Shown: positions 35,046 through 44,206, numbered from the stretch's first letter. The stretch: 64,000 bases of DNA from Desulfobacteraceae bacterium (GCA_011390345.1 JAABSP010000014.1:1-64000), one strand, 5' to 3'. Made by a program: numbers and translations. Notes: generated by a model not told the origin, from the sequence alone.

Positions 35046-35210
35046 GGTTTCGATCTTAATTCGATCTTCATTCTCCTGCTATTGTAAACAGAATGGGCTG
35101 CTGTTGCCAAGAGTTTCTTTGAAACCATTTGAAATGATTTGGCTTCCAGTTTTTGATGCAGAGGGGAAGCCGCGCGGACCGGTTTGAGGGAGAGAAGAGA
35201 AATCTGGGGA

Positions 35211-36617
35211 TCAGTGGATCATGATCCGCTTGAGAAATCCGTTGCTGCCGAGGGCCTTTCCCGTTCCCAATGCCACGGTGCATAAGGGGTTATCCGAGAC
35301 CACGAAGGGGAGTCCGCTTTCGGCCTCCAGTAGCTTGTCCAGGTTCTTCAGGAGTGCGCCGCCGCCCGTGAGGACGATCCCCCGGTTTACAATGTCGCCG
35401 GCCAGCTCGGCCGGGGTCCGTTCCAGTATCCCCTTGACCGCCTCCACAATTGCATTGAGCTGATCCGATATGGCCTCCCGGATCTCCCGGTAGTCCACCG
35501 TCAGAACCTTTGGAATCCCGGTGACGATGTGGCTTCCCTGGAAATCGAAGGTGAGGTCTTTGTCCGGGTCCGGCCGGGCATCTCCGATCGCCTTTTTGAT
35601 CTCCTCTGCGGTCTGTTCCCCGATGATGAGGTTGTATCGCTTCTTGATATAGGCGATAATCGCCTCGTCCATCCGATCCCCGGCCACTCGCAGGGAGCGG
35701 CTGCAGACCACCCCGGCCAGGGAGATCACCGCAACTTCGGTGGTGCCGCCGCCGATGTCCACCACCATGCTGCAGAGGGGCTCGGAGATGGGCAGATCCG
35801 CGCCGATCGCGGCCGCCATCGGCTCTTCGATGAGAAAGACGCTTTTGGCCCCGGCCCGCTGTGCGGATTCGATCACGGCCCTGCGTTCCACCTGGGTGAT
35901 GCCCGAAGGAACCGCCACCACCACTTTGGGACGAAACCGGACAAAAGTCCGGAACTCCATGGCCCTGAGGATGAAGTACCGGAGCATGGCCTCGGACGCG
36001 TCAAAATCTGCAATGACCCCGTCCCGGATGGGGCGGATCGCGGTGACATTTTCCGGTGTCCTGCCCACCATCTTCTTGGCCTCAAGTCCTACGGCCAGAA
36101 TCTTCTTATCTCCGTTCCGGTTGATGTGGATGGCCACCACCGACGGTTCATTGATGACGATCCCCTTCCCCTTCATATAGACCAGGGTATTTGCAGTTCC
36201 CAGATCGATGGCCATATCATTGGAGAAAAATTCCGTAAGCCGGCCCATCCATGTTTTGGAATGGCCGTTGGAGGAGGGACAGGGCAGAAAGAAAACACCT
36301 TTACCTTTACCGTTGCCGTTGCCGTTACCATTCCCATTCCCGCTCTCCTTGGGAATTCGGTTCAGCCGCAGATAGCATTCGTTGCAAACGGTGTTATCAT
36401 GGTATTTGAAAAAGGGTTCGAGTCTGCCCAAGGACTGTTCACAGTTGCCGCAGGTCCGGAAGGATACCTTAGATTGCGGTCTTTTCGATTCGTGAAGCGA
36501 TTTTTGGACGAAGAACCGATCGCTGCACTTGCGACACCGCGCATACGCACCCGAATCCGGTATCTTTTCATCGGCCAATCTATAGCCGGTTTTGCAATTG
36601 GGACATTGGATTCGCAT
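35211..36617 (-). CDS. mreB: MreB-type actin fused to two N-terminal zinc ribbons
   Basis: 468 residues, of which the last 346 are a full-length MreB, the cytoskeletal actin that guides lateral wall synthesis. MreB landmarks are [18 protein letters not shown] (phosphate 1), [16 protein letters not shown] (phosphate 2) and [15 protein letters not shown] (adenosine loop). The first 120 residues are extra. A MJ0042-type zinc ribbon has Cys 5, 8, 28 and 31; a second Cys4 module has Cys 56, 59, 78 and 81; a Gly-Asn/Lys repeat spans 93-107. The ATG at 36617 has AGAGGAG upstream. An internal start at 36248 would give a bare MreB but has no ribosome site. No mreC/mreD genes follow. Confidence 0.85.
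   Translation of the reverse strand: MRIQCPNCKTGYRLADEKIPDSGAYARCRKCSDRFFVQKSLHESKRPQSKVSFRTCGNCEQSLGRLEPFFKYHDNTVCNECYLRLNRIPKESGNGNGNGNGNGKGKGVFFLPCPSSNGHSKTWMGRLTEFFSNDMAIDLGTANTLVYMKGKGIVINEPSVVAIHINRNGDKKILAVGLEAKKMVGRTPENVTAIRPIRDGVIADFDASEAMLRYFILRAMEFRTFVRFRPKVVVAVPSGITQVERRAVIESAQRAGAKSVFLIEEPMAAAIGADLPISEPLCSMVVDIGGGTTEVAVISLAGVVCSRSLRVAGDRMDEAIIAYIKKRYNLIIGEQTAEEIKKAIGDARPDPDKDLTFDFQGSHIVTGIPKVLTVDYREIREAISDQLNAIVEAVKGILERTPAELAGDIVNRGIVLTGGGALLKNLDKLLEAESGLPFVVSDNPLCTVALGTGKALGSNGFLKRIMIH
36299..36342 (-). repeat. 6-bp microsatellite encoding the Gly-Asn linker of MreB
   Basis: Read on the plus strand, hexamers of the type TTACCG, TTGCCG and TTCCCA follow each other. They encode a (Gly-Asn)n then Gly-Lys linker between the zinc ribbons and MreB. 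Length variation by slippage would keep the frame. Confidence 0.85.
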
Positions 36618-36836
36618 GCTCTCAACTCCTCTTTGAGCTTTCTGGAAACAGAAAATTTCCCCTTCTCCCCCAGGATCATCACTGATGAACCCGGATTCTA
36701 TAGTTACATGGCTCTACTAGAAATACAATGGGGAAGGGCTTGTATTCAGCGGTAGAGATATCCTACTTGGATCTGATCTTTCGAATAAAACAGGCCAGGC
36801 TGTGGGGAGATAGTCCGAGGGAATAAAGAAGAGTCA

Positions 36837-37013
36837 GAGGCCGATGCTCTTAAGAACCGAATTCCCTGGGATCTATTGAAGAATCTCCCCTTGACAATCG
36901 CGGTCAACGACAATAATCTGAAGTTTTTCACCCGCGCCGATTTCCATCAGATGGGCCAGTGTCCCATTGATGGTCTCGGCCTCTTTATAAATAGGGATGA
37001 ATCTCTTTACAAA
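36837..37013 (-). pseudogene. 5' remnant of a family 2 glycosyltransferase
   Basis: The minus strand encodes FIPIYKEAETINGTLAHL, then EIGAGEKLQIIVVDRDCQGE, matching the start of GT2 transferases (IPxYxEAxxI and a xIVVDGDPxG strand; the DxD-like acid is altered). A TAG at 36873-36875 interrupts it, and the same frame then continues as IPGNSVLKSIGL, which also fits the family, before a second stop at 36834-36836. No start codon and no remaining domain are present, so it is a decayed fragment. It occupies most of the otherwise unexplained 420-bp gap between mreB and the Gate-domain gene. This makes a long N-terminal extension of the latter gene unlikely. Confidence 0.6.
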
Positions 37014-37040
37014 CCGGAATGGACGGAAAACATTATTCTT

Positions 37041-38003
37041 ATGTCGGATTTTAAAGAAAAGTTCAAAACCGGAATCTTCAGCGGGGCTCAAAAGGGCATC
37101 GCCGGCTTTATCTGGATGATCGAGATCCTTGTGCCCGTCTCCTTTCTCACGGTTCTCATCGAATGGAGCGGGCTGCTGTCCCATATGGAATTTCTGCTGC
37201 AGCCCCTGATGGGCCTGCTCTACCTGCCCCCTGCGGCCGCGCTGCCGATCATCGTGGGGATGCTCACCGGCATCTACGGCGGGATTGCCGCGATGGCCGT
37301 TCTCCCCTTTACCGTGGATCAGATGACGCTGATCGCGATCTTCATCCTCATCTCCCACAACCTGATCCAGGAGGGGGTGATTCAGGGCAAGTCCGGGCTC
37401 CATCCGGCAAAGGCCACTCTCTTTCGCCTGGCAGCGTCCGTGATCACGGTTGTTGCCGCGGCCCAGTTCCTCGAATCGACATCGGAGATGAACGCAGCCG
37501 GTGCTGCATACGGTTCAGGGGCCGAGCCTCTGGTGGCGGTGCTATGGGCATGGCTTGTCGAAATGTTGAAGCTTAGCTTGAAGATCTTTGCCATCATCAT
37601 GGGCCTCATGATTCTGATGGGGCTGATGAAGAGCTTCAACATGATTCTTTATCTGGTCCGGCTATTCAATCCGGTTCTAAAAGCCCTGGGCCTGAACGGA
37701 AGGGTCGGCATCCTCTGGCTCACGGCCGTGGTCTTCGGCATCGCATACGGCGGCGCGGTGATCGTGGAGGAGGCAAAAGCCGGAAACCTGACCCCGGAAG
37801 AGCTGAAGCGGCTTCATCTCTCCATCGGCATCAACCACTCGATGGTGGAGGACCCGGCGCTCTTTCTCCCCCTGGGGTTGAGCGCTTTCTGGCTCTGGAT
37901 TCCCCGGCTCATCACCGCAGTGGTTGCGGTTCATCTTCTGACACTTTATGCACGATTTCGGGAGCGGCAGGAGCAGAAGCATTCTGAAATTCAGCCATCC
38001 TGA
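37041..38003 (+). CDS. Nucleoside-recognition (Gate) domain membrane protein
   Basis: 320 residues with two Gate domains and about eight membrane segments (IAGFIWMIEILVPVSFLTVL, LPIIVGMLTGIYGGIAAMAV, LKIFAIIMGLMILMGLM and others). Family members include spore maturation proteins SpmA/SpmB and FeoB-like gates, suspected to be nucleoside or ion transporters; the substrate is unknown. I chose the ATG at 37041 (MSDFKEKFKTGIF). The in-frame extension to 36876 has no family similarity and lies over a glycosyltransferase remnant on the other strand. It converges on the glycosylase gene to its right with 63 bp between. Confidence 0.78.
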   Translation: MSDFKEKFKTGIFSGAQKGIAGFIWMIEILVPVSFLTVLIEWSGLLSHMEFLLQPLMGLLYLPPAAALPIIVGMLTGIYGGIAAMAVLPFTVDQMTLIAIFILISHNLIQEGVIQGKSGLHPAKATLFRLAASVITVVAAAQFLESTSEMNAAGAAYGSGAEPLVAVLWAWLVEMLKLSLKIFAIIMGLMILMGLMKSFNMILYLVRLFNPVLKALGLNGRVGILWLTAVVFGIAYGGAVIVEEAKAGNLTPEELKRLHLSIGINHSMVEDPALFLPLGLSAFWLWIPRLITAVVAVHLLTLYARFRERQEQKHSEIQPS

Positions 38004-38066
38004 AGATGATTCGGAGAAGAACCTGGAATGAATCCGGAAGGGTGCTTTTTGAATTGCGGCTGAAAC

Positions 38067-38759
38067 CTAAAGCAGAAGGGCAGAACAAAGGGTGTCGATC
38101 TCTTTTGAAACCGACACTTTAACGATCCGGGCATGAAGATCTCCGTAATCCGGGGCCGAGGGCGAAATGGCCCGGTGAACGAGCTTCTGGACCTCATCAT
38201 AGGTCCCAAACGGAAGGCGCAAGAATTGGAATAGGCGCTGGGTATATCGGTCCACAACAAAGACGGGGCGGGAAAAGGCATAGCAGAGGATAGAATCCGC
38301 GGTTTCGGGCCCCACACCCTTCAGATCGAGAAGGTATCTCCGGAGGGCATCAGTCGGCATCGGCCGAAGTGCTTGTATCCCCCCGGCCTCTATGATCTTT
38401 TGGGAGATGCCGGCAAGGCGAATCGACTTCTGATTGAAATATCCCGAAGGCCGGATCGCCCCTCGGAGCCTCTCTCCTCCTTCTGCGACGGTTTGGATCT
38501 CCAGAAGCTCTTCGGAGATCAGATTGGCGATGGCCTTCTCCACATTCTTCCAGGCGGTGTTCTGGGTCAGTATCGAACCGACGATAATTTCAAATGCCTC
38601 CCGATCCGATACCGCCCTCCCCTCTTCTCCGGGCCGGTATATCGGAACGGTTTCGCCTTGGGGCGTTGTGGGCCACCAGCCCTGGGAGCCGTACATGGCC
38701 AGTAGCTGCCGGTCCATTTCTGAAACAATGGCTTTGAAAGAGGCCAGTGAATCGGGCAT
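38067..38759 (-). CDS. Endonuclease III-like HhH-GPD DNA glycosylase
   Basis: 230 residues, with a helix-hairpin-helix LKGVGPETADSILCYA (about 142-157) and the catalytic aspartate in FVVDRYTQRL (about 166). The position of the Schiff-base lysine (LPGVGxKTA in EndoIII) is glutamate, as in monofunctional or mismatch-type glycosylases. The C-terminal [4Fe-4S] cysteine loop (Cx6Cx2Cx5C) is not found: the sequence ends HARIVKVSVSKEIDTLCSALLL with one Cys only. A frameshift near the end or genuine loss of the cluster would explain it. Its start overlaps the stop of the COG3014 gene by 1 bp (TGATG), so they are co-translated. Confidence 0.8.
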   Translation of the reverse strand: MPDSLASFKAIVSEMDRQLLAMYGSQGWWPTTPQGETVPIYRPGEEGRAVSDREAFEIIVGSILTQNTAWKNVEKAIANLISEELLEIQTVAEGGERLRGAIRPSGYFNQKSIRLAGISQKIIEAGGIQALRPMPTDALRRYLLDLKGVGPETADSILCYAFSRPVFVVDRYTQRLFQFLRLPFGTYDEVQKLVHRAISPSAPDYGDLHARIVKVSVSKEIDTLCSALLL

Positions 38760-39991
38760 CAGTACGAGACCCGGAGGGATCGATAGACCCTTGCTCCGGG
38801 ATGGATGCGGATATCGTCAAAGGTGAGGGTCTGAGATACCCCCCCTTGAATCCGCACCTGAACCGTATGGGCTCCCGGAGATATCCGAAACCTCACCAGC
38901 TTTAGCGCGCCCGGCAGGGTCTCCCAGCCCCTGGTGTCCGGCTCCTCCATCAGGAACAGGACAGTTCTGACCAGTGCCACTACCACATCATCGTTTTTCC
39001 GTCCCACGGCCTGAGCCACGGCCTCCTTGATCGCAGCCCGGGCGCTCTCCTTGGCCATGAGGAGCGTTGCCCGCTCTTCCAATGCAGATTTGGAGACCGA
39101 GGAGACATCGGTCGTAATCACCGTGCCGACCAGAGGCTCTGTTCCGGAAGCAGCCATCACCTGGACATGGGGGACCAACCGATTTTTGTATTGCGGGAAG
39201 GAGACCCGGATAGAGGGCGGCAGCACGATATTCCCCGGGATCTTCACCGGACCGCTGCCCACCCCCACGAACATGACCAGCTCTCCGTCCTTTGGGGAGA
39301 ATTCCCAGCCCTGCGGAAGTATTTTCCGGTATTTCGCGGCTTCATCTTTGAATCCGAGGATCAGCGCCAGCCGATAGAGATCCGGAGCCGCGGGGACCGG
39401 ATTCGGCATAAGCTCGGCCAGTTTTTTGTATTCGATATACGCGTCGCTGTAGAGACCGAGGTTTTCATAGCAGAGGGCAGCCAGAGCCCGGGTGTAATAA
39501 TCCCCCTTCAGGGCATCGGAATGCTCCCGCATCCGCCTCAGCGCCAGCTTTGCCTCCACCAGCGCATCCTCATATTTGTAGAGGAGCAGGTAGTTCATCA
39601 TAAGATAGGAATGCACCCAGAGCCGCTCGCTGTATTCGCCCTTGTATTCGGTGACCCATTCATTGATGACCATGGAACCGGTCTGCTGGCTGACGCTCAC
39701 CTTCTCCTGCTCTTCCATGAGCCGGGATGCCTTCAGCAGTGCCTTGATGCTCTCCTCATACCGGCCTGCGCGGTGGTAGATCAGCCCCTTTTCCATGAGG
39801 AACAGGAGCCGGTCCCGGCGGGAGCCATCGTCGCTTTCCAGTGTCGCGGCCGCTTCATCCACCCGGTTCCGGTAGAAATCCGTTCTGGCCTGGCGCAGTG
39901 CCCCGGCCGTGCATCCGGAAAAGAAAACCAGCAGCAGCGCGGCCCCGATCAGAGGCCGCAGGGAGGCAAAGGAAAACAAGTTCGTTACCAT
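38759..39991 (-). CDS. COG3014-type TPR lipoprotein
   Basis: 410 residues. The signal peptide ends in FFSGCT, a lipobox with Cys at about residue 27. TPR-like helical repeats fill residues 35-230 (EKGLIYHRAGRYEESIKALL, then LAALCYENLGLYSDAYIEYK), followed by a beta-rich C-terminal part (DGELVMFVGVGSGPVKIPGN). Its family (COG3014) is regularly encoded next to LpoB-type proteins, as here. I infer an envelope-associated role with LpoB in controlling a class A penicillin-binding protein, which is not proven. The gene overlaps lpoB by 7 bp and the glycosylase by 1 bp. Confidence 0.8.
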   Translation of the reverse strand: MVTNLFSFASLRPLIGAALLLVFFSGCTAGALRQARTDFYRNRVDEAAATLESDDGSRRDRLLFLMEKGLIYHRAGRYEESIKALLKASRLMEEQEKVSVSQQTGSMVINEWVTEYKGEYSERLWVHSYLMMNYLLLYKYEDALVEAKLALRRMREHSDALKGDYYTRALAALCYENLGLYSDAYIEYKKLAELMPNPVPAAPDLYRLALILGFKDEAAKYRKILPQGWEFSPKDGELVMFVGVGSGPVKIPGNIVLPPSIRVSFPQYKNRLVPHVQVMAASGTEPLVGTVITTDVSSVSKSALEERATLLMAKESARAAIKEAVAQAVGRKNDDVVVALVRTVLFLMEEPDTRGWETLPGALKLVRFRISPGAHTVQVRIQGGVSQTLTFDDIRIHPGARVYRSLRVSY

Positions 39992-40599
39992 CCGATGATC
40001 GGTTTGGAAGCCTCTCTGGCCAGATCGACGCTGTGGGTCCAGTCGATCAGGCCCGTCTCCACATCCGTCAACTGCAGATTGAGGCTGTAGTAGTTCATCT
40101 TCTTCTTTTTCAGCCGGATGCCCTTGGGTTCCTCCTTCTCGATGGATCGGAGGGTGCCGCTCAGGATATATTTCGCGCCGGACTGCTTGGCCTGTTTGAT
40201 CTGATCCCGGGCCACCATGCCGCTGTTTCGCTGATAATCCAGCTCCTGCGCGATATTGCCCCGCTGGGCCTCGTTCAGGAACCGGAAGATTCCGCCATTG
40301 ATCAGCCGTCCCCGAATGTCGTCGCTGATGCCGGTGGTGTCGATATGCTCCGAGGTCCGGTTGGCAATGGGGTAGACAATGGCCACGGGACGATACCCAT
40401 CCCCGCTGTTCCGGTATCGGGCGATAAGCGGCTCCACCAGCCCGTCAACGATCACTTTTTTGTCGGAAAAATCATAGGCCTCGTCATAGTGGATCTCCTC
40501 TTCCGTGGAGATGTTTCTGGTGGTGGTGGAACAGCCGGCTGTGATAAAGAGCCCGGTTACAAGCAGGATGAGCATTGCGGCATGGAAGGGTTTTCGCAT
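39985..40599 (-). CDS. lpoB: Penicillin-binding protein activator (LpoB family)
   Basis: Outer-membrane lipoprotein that stimulates a bifunctional peptidoglycan synthase. 204 residues. The signal peptide ends in ITAGCS (lipidated Cys about 23). A short low-complexity linker leads to the LpoB globular domain, with VAIVYPIANRTSEHIDT, RFLNEAQRGNIAQELDYQ and a C-terminal TDVETGLIDWTHSVDLAR strand. The start at 40599 follows AAAAAGGAGAC. It heads an lpoB-COG3014-glycosylase unit; the target synthase is not in the window. Confidence 0.85.
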   Translation of the reverse strand: MRKPFHAAMLILLVTGLFITAGCSTTTRNISTEEEIHYDEAYDFSDKKVIVDGLVEPLIARYRNSGDGYRPVAIVYPIANRTSEHIDTTGISDDIRGRLINGGIFRFLNEAQRGNIAQELDYQRNSGMVARDQIKQAKQSGAKYILSGTLRSIEKEEPKGIRLKKKKMNYYSLNLQLTDVETGLIDWTHSVDLAREASKPIIGW

Positions 40600-40894
40600 C
40601 GGATGTCTCCTTTTTGATAAGGTTTCTCATGAAGATTTTTATACCACCGGTTCGGGGTCTTTTGCAATCTCTTAAAGATAAAGACAGCTTTATTAAAAGC
40701 CGTCCCCTAGACCTAACCTGAAGAGAATCAGACGTTTCAATCCCCCTGTCGTTTACCGGACCGCGCTGAAAAGCGCTGGAGAAAAGAAAGAATTTTGTCT
40801 TATCGGGGGGCGGGAACAGGAGTGGGATCTCCTGTCGAAGAAGCGGATGGGATCGGTTGAGCCGAAGGAGCTGGAGGATCGGTCCTTGGGCGAA

Positions 40895-41566
40895 TCAGCC
40901 CCGGGATCTTTTACGCGTCACCTGCTCTTTGAGCCATCCGATCCAAGGGTCGATCCCCTCTCCGGTCTTTGCCGAAAGCTGAAAGACCGGCATCTCCGGA
41001 TGGACCTGACCCATATATCCGACCGCAGCCCCGACATCGTAATCGAGATAGGGAAGCAGATCAGTCTTGTTGAGGATAGCCGCGTCACAGACCCGGAACA
41101 TAACCGGGTATTTGGCCGGCTTGTCCTCCCCCTCGGTGACGCTCAAGACCACTGCCCGGGCATCCTCGCCGATGTCGAACTCCGCGGGGCAGACCAGGTT
41201 GCCGATATTCTCCACGATCAAAAGGTCGATATCTTCAAGATCGATATCATCTGCGGCCGCAGCGATCACATGGGCCGCGAGATGGCAGTCCCCGCCGAAC
41301 TGATCCGTATTGACCTGCACCACGGGCGCGCCCGACACCGCAAGCCGGTCAGCATCATTGGAGGTGCAGACATCTCCCACGATCACCGCGCACTTCAGAT
41401 CCGGCGCAAGCTGCACCAAGGTCTTCTCCAGCAGCGTCGTCTTCCCGGAGCCCGGGGAACTCATCAGGTTCAGCACAAAGACCTTCTCTTGGGAAAACCG
41501 ATCCCGATTCCGCCCTGCCAGGGTCTTGTTCACATCGAGCACATTCCGGACAACCTTGATTTCCAT
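40895..41566 (-). CDS. hypB: Hydrogenase nickel incorporation GTPase
   Basis: A GTPase that helps HypA deliver nickel to [NiFe]-hydrogenase. 223 residues from the ATG at 41566. The P-loop NLMSSPGSGKTTLLEKT lies at about 33-50, VGDVCTSNDADRL is the switch/metal region, and GDCHLAAHV holds the Cys-His nickel/zinc ligands between subunits. ILNKTDLLPY is the GTP specificity motif. It lacks the N-terminal His-rich stretch and CxxCGC nickel site found in some HypB proteins, so nickel storage is not expected. It follows hypA with a 11-bp gap; a GTG at 41581 would overlap hypA. Confidence 0.95.
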   Translation of the reverse strand: MEIKVVRNVLDVNKTLAGRNRDRFSQEKVFVLNLMSSPGSGKTTLLEKTLVQLAPDLKCAVIVGDVCTSNDADRLAVSGAPVVQVNTDQFGGDCHLAAHVIAAAADDIDLEDIDLLIVENIGNLVCPAEFDIGEDARAVVLSVTEGEDKPAKYPVMFRVCDAAILNKTDLLPYLDYDVGAAVGYMGQVHPEMPVFQLSAKTGEGIDPWIGWLKEQVTRKRSRG

Positions 41567-41577
41567 CTCTTCTTCTC

Positions 41578-41931
41578 TCACTCCTCGTCTTCGATCTCTA
41601 TGGAGGTGATCTCCAGCTCTCTGCCCGACAACATTTTAACCGAGCCGCTTTCACAGGAAGGGCAGGTAAAAACAGGCGCATCCAGTCTCCACTGAAGGCC
41701 GCAGCCTTCGCACTTCGCAGTCACCGGAACCTCTTGGATGGAGAGTTCGGCCCCGGCAAGAACGGTCTCTTTGGCGATAATTTCAAAGCAGAAGCGAAGG
41801 CTTGACGGAACCACCGCAGCAAGCTTTCCCACCTTCAGGTTGACCCGCTCGATTTTTACCCCCGCCATCTCCGAGGGAACGGACTCCAGCGCGATATTCA
41901 TCACCTGCATGGCAATGCCCATTTCATGCAT
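41578..41931 (-). CDS. hypA: Hydrogenase nickel-binding maturation protein
   Basis: 117 residues. The first residues MHEMGIA are the nickel-binding start of HypA (the N-terminus must be Met-His), which fixes the start at 41931 over the longer frame to 42078. The zinc site is CEGC...CPSC (about residues 73-92). It binds nickel and hands it to the hydrogenase large subunit together with HypB. The ribosome site is GGAAAGGA. Its presence implies [NiFe]-hydrogenase(s) elsewhere in the genome. Upstream lies a repeat block (41988-42175). Confidence 0.95.
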   Translation of the reverse strand: MHEMGIAMQVMNIALESVPSEMAGVKIERVNLKVGKLAAVVPSSLRFCFEIIAKETVLAGAELSIQEVPVTAKCEGCGLQWRLDAPVFTCPSCESGSVKMLSGRELEITSIEIEDEE

Positions 41932-41987
41932 AATACCGTTGTCCTTTCCCCGGTTCCAAGGCGTTTTTACGGAATCAAAATCCCACT

Positions 41988-42175
41988 GAAAAGGGACAAA
42001 GAAATGGACGGAGTGGACAGAATGGACGGAGTGGAGGCGAAAACCCCAAGACCTTTGCCGTGGGATCTTCATTTCCAAAATTCACCTTAATCTTAATAAG
42101 GCCCCCGTCCATCCCGGGTCCACTTGGTCCTTTATCTCTTTTATGTCCCTTGGGTCCTTTTTTAAAAGACCTTCG
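41988..42175. repeat. Inverted-arm repeat block of GGAC/GTCC units upstream of hypA
   Basis: The left arm has ATGGACGGAGTGGAC then AGAATGGACGGAGTGG on the plus strand (about 42003-42035). The right arm has complementary-type units GTCCATCCCGGGTCCACTTGGTCC and GTCCCTTGGGTCC (about 42106-42158). The arms could fold into a long imperfect hairpin. The layout resembles the four AGTGG elements of the nearby cluster but with a different core. It lies between sucD (ends 42162) and hypA. Confidence 0.6.
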
Positions 42176-43031
42176 CGCAGAGTTCACCCAATCTGCCCAG
42201 GTCCTCACAGACATGAATCCCGACATCCTTCATGGCCGCCACCTTGCCCTGCGCGGTTCCGGAGCTTCCCGAAATGATCGCGCCGGCATGGCCCATCCGC
42301 CGTCCCGGAGGCGCTGTCAACCCCGCGATAAAGCCGACCACAGGCTTCTTCACATTCTCCTTGATGAACTGCGCGGCCTCTTCCTCTGCGGTCCCGCCGA
42401 TCTCGCCCACCATCACGATGCCCTTGGTCGTGTCATCCTTGTTAAAGGCATCCAGACAGTCGATGAAGTTGGTCCCGTTGACCGGGTCCCCGCCGATGCC
42501 GATGCAGGTGGTCTGCCCGATCCCCTGCTGGGTGAGCTGATGCACCACCTCGTAGGTCAGGGTTCCGGAGCGGGAGACCACACCGATGGGCCCGCCCGGC
42601 TTGTGAATGGGCCCCGGCATGATCCCGATCTTGGCCTCCCCCGGAGTGATGATCCCGGGGCAGTTGGGCCCGATCAGCCGTGCCGTCTTGTCCTTCATGT
42701 ACTTCTTCACCTTCATCATGTCGAGCACCGGAATCCCCTCGGTGATCGCGACGATCACATCGACGCCGCCGTCGGCCGCCTCCATGATCGCGTCGGCCGC
42801 AAAGGGCGGGGGCACGAAGATAAGGCTGCAGTTGGCCTTGGCCTCCCGCACAGCATCCTTGACGGAATTGAAGACCGGCACCCCGTCCATATCCTGTCCC
42901 CCCTTGCCGGGGGTGACGCCGGCCACTACCTGGGTTCCATAGGCGATGCACTGCCGGGCGTGAAACTGCCCTTCCCGGCCCGTGATCCCCTGAACCAGTA
43001 CGCGCGTATTCTTATCGACAAATATACTCAA
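42162..43031 (-). CDS. sucD: Succinyl-CoA synthetase (ADP-forming), alpha subunit
   Basis: Interconverts succinyl-CoA and succinate with formation of ATP or GTP. 289 residues. It has an N-terminal CoA-binding fold ([20 protein letters not shown]) and the active-site histidine in [14 protein letters not shown] (about residue 248). The start is a TTG at 43031, preceded by AAAGGAGG at good spacing. It follows sucC by 14 bp. In this cluster it closes the path from methylmalonyl-CoA mutase product succinyl-CoA to succinate. Confidence 0.94.
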   Translation of the reverse strand: MSIFVDKNTRVLVQGITGREGQFHARQCIAYGTQVVAGVTPGKGGQDMDGVPVFNSVKDAVREAKANCSLIFVPPPFAADAIMEAADGGVDVIVAITEGIPVLDMMKVKKYMKDKTARLIGPNCPGIITPGEAKIGIMPGPIHKPGGPIGVVSRSGTLTYEVVHQLTQQGIGQTTCIGIGGDPVNGTNFIDCLDAFNKDDTTKGIVMVGEIGGTAEEEAAQFIKENVKKPVVGFIAGLTAPPGRRMGHAGAIISGSSGTAQGKVAAMKDVGIHVCEDLGRLGELCAKVF

Positions 43032-43045
43032 AGGTCGTTCCTCCT

Positions 43046-44206
43046 TTATTTCACCAGCTCGGCCACTTTGTTTGCCGCATCCTTCAGATCGACCGCGGTG
43101 GTCAGGTTGAGGCCCGAATCAGCCAGAATCTGACGCCCCTTCTCCACGTTGGTCCCCTCCATGCGCACCACCACCGGAACCTTGATCCCGGTCTTTTTGG
43201 CCGCCTGCACAACGCCCTCGGCCAGCACATCACACCGCAATATGCCGCCGAAGATGTTGATGAGAATCCCCCTGACATTGGGGTCGGAGAGGATGATCCG
43301 AAAGCCGTTCTCCACCATCTCGGCCGAGGCTCCGCCCCCTACATCCAGGAAGTTGGCCGGCTCTGCACCCGCAAGCTTGATGATGTCCATAGTGGCCATG
43401 GCCAGACCCGCGCCGTTGACCATATTGCCGACATTCCCGTCGAGATTGATGTAGTTAAGATTGTACTGGGACGCCTCTACCTCCAGCGGATCTTCCTCGT
43501 CCAGATCCCGGTACTCGACGATATCCTTGTGGCGGAAGAGCGCGCTGTCGTCGAAGTTGACCTTCGCGTCGAGTGCGATCACCTTTTCGTCGCCTGTGAC
43601 CACCAGCGGATTGATCTCCACCAGGGAGCAGTCATAGGCCATGAACATCTTATAGAAGTTCCGCAGCATCGGCGTAAATGCCTTCATCGCGGCCGGGCTC
43701 ATGTTGAGTCCGAAGCAGACCTCACGGATGTGATACCCCTGGATGCCCAGCAGCGGGTCGATATAGACCTTGATGATCTTCTCCGGGGTCTCGTCGGCCA
43801 CCTTCTCGATATCCATGCCGCCGGCCTCGGAAACCATGATCACAACCTTGGCCGTTGCCCGGTCCGGAAGGATGGAAAAATAAAGTTCCTTTGCGATGTC
43901 GAGGCCCTGCTCCACCAGCAGCTTCTTCACCTCTTTCCCCTCTGGCCCGGTCTGATGGGTCACGAGGGTCATCCCGAGGATCTCTCCTGCGATCTGCTTT
44001 GCTTCGTCCTCGGACTTGGCCAGCTTCACGCCGCCGCCCTTGCCCCGGCCCCCCGCGTGGATCTGGGCCTTGACCACCACCGGATATCCGCCCAGGGTCT
44101 TTGCAATATTTACCGCCTCATCCACGCTGGACGCGGGGCTTCCCTGGGGCACGGGGATGTCGAACTTTCGAAACAGCTCTTTTGCCTGGTACTCATGGAT
44201 CTTCAT
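43046..44206 (-). CDS. sucC: Succinyl-CoA synthetase (ADP-forming), beta subunit
   Basis: 386 residues. The ATP-grasp domain begins [20 protein letters not shown] (about 40-60), with the metal-binding [20 protein letters not shown] (about 200) and the C-terminal domain with GGGASAEMV and [10 protein letters not shown]. It partners SucD. The ATG at 44206 follows AAAGGAGATG. It is separated from the upstream carboxyltransferase gene by the first AGTGG repeat element, which occupies nearly the whole spacer. Confidence 0.95.
   Translation of the reverse strand: MKIHEYQAKELFRKFDIPVPQGSPASSVDEAVNIAKTLGGYPVVVKAQIHAGGRGKGGGVKLAKSEDEAKQIAGEILGMTLVTHQTGPEGKEVKKLLVEQGLDIAKELYFSILPDRATAKVVIMVSEAGGMDIEKVADETPEKIIKVYIDPLLGIQGYHIREVCFGLNMSPAAMKAFTPMLRNFYKMFMAYDCSLVEINPLVVTGDEKVIALDAKVNFDDSALFRHKDIVEYRDLDEEDPLEVEASQYNLNYINLDGNVGNMVNGAGLAMATMDIIKLAGAEPANFLDVGGGASAEMVENGFRIILSDPNVRGILINIFGGILRCDVLAEGVVQAAKKTGIKVPVVVRMEGTNVEKGRQILADSGLNLTTAVDLKDAANKVAELVK

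Noticed and set aside
36876-37040. N-terminal extension of the Gate-domain membrane protein.
   Set aside because: No family similarity; the DNA is a glycosyltransferase remnant on the opposite strand.
41932-42078. Longer hypA frame giving a 166-residue protein.
   Set aside because: HypA needs Met-His at its start; the extra part is translated repeat sequence (SVHSVHSVH).
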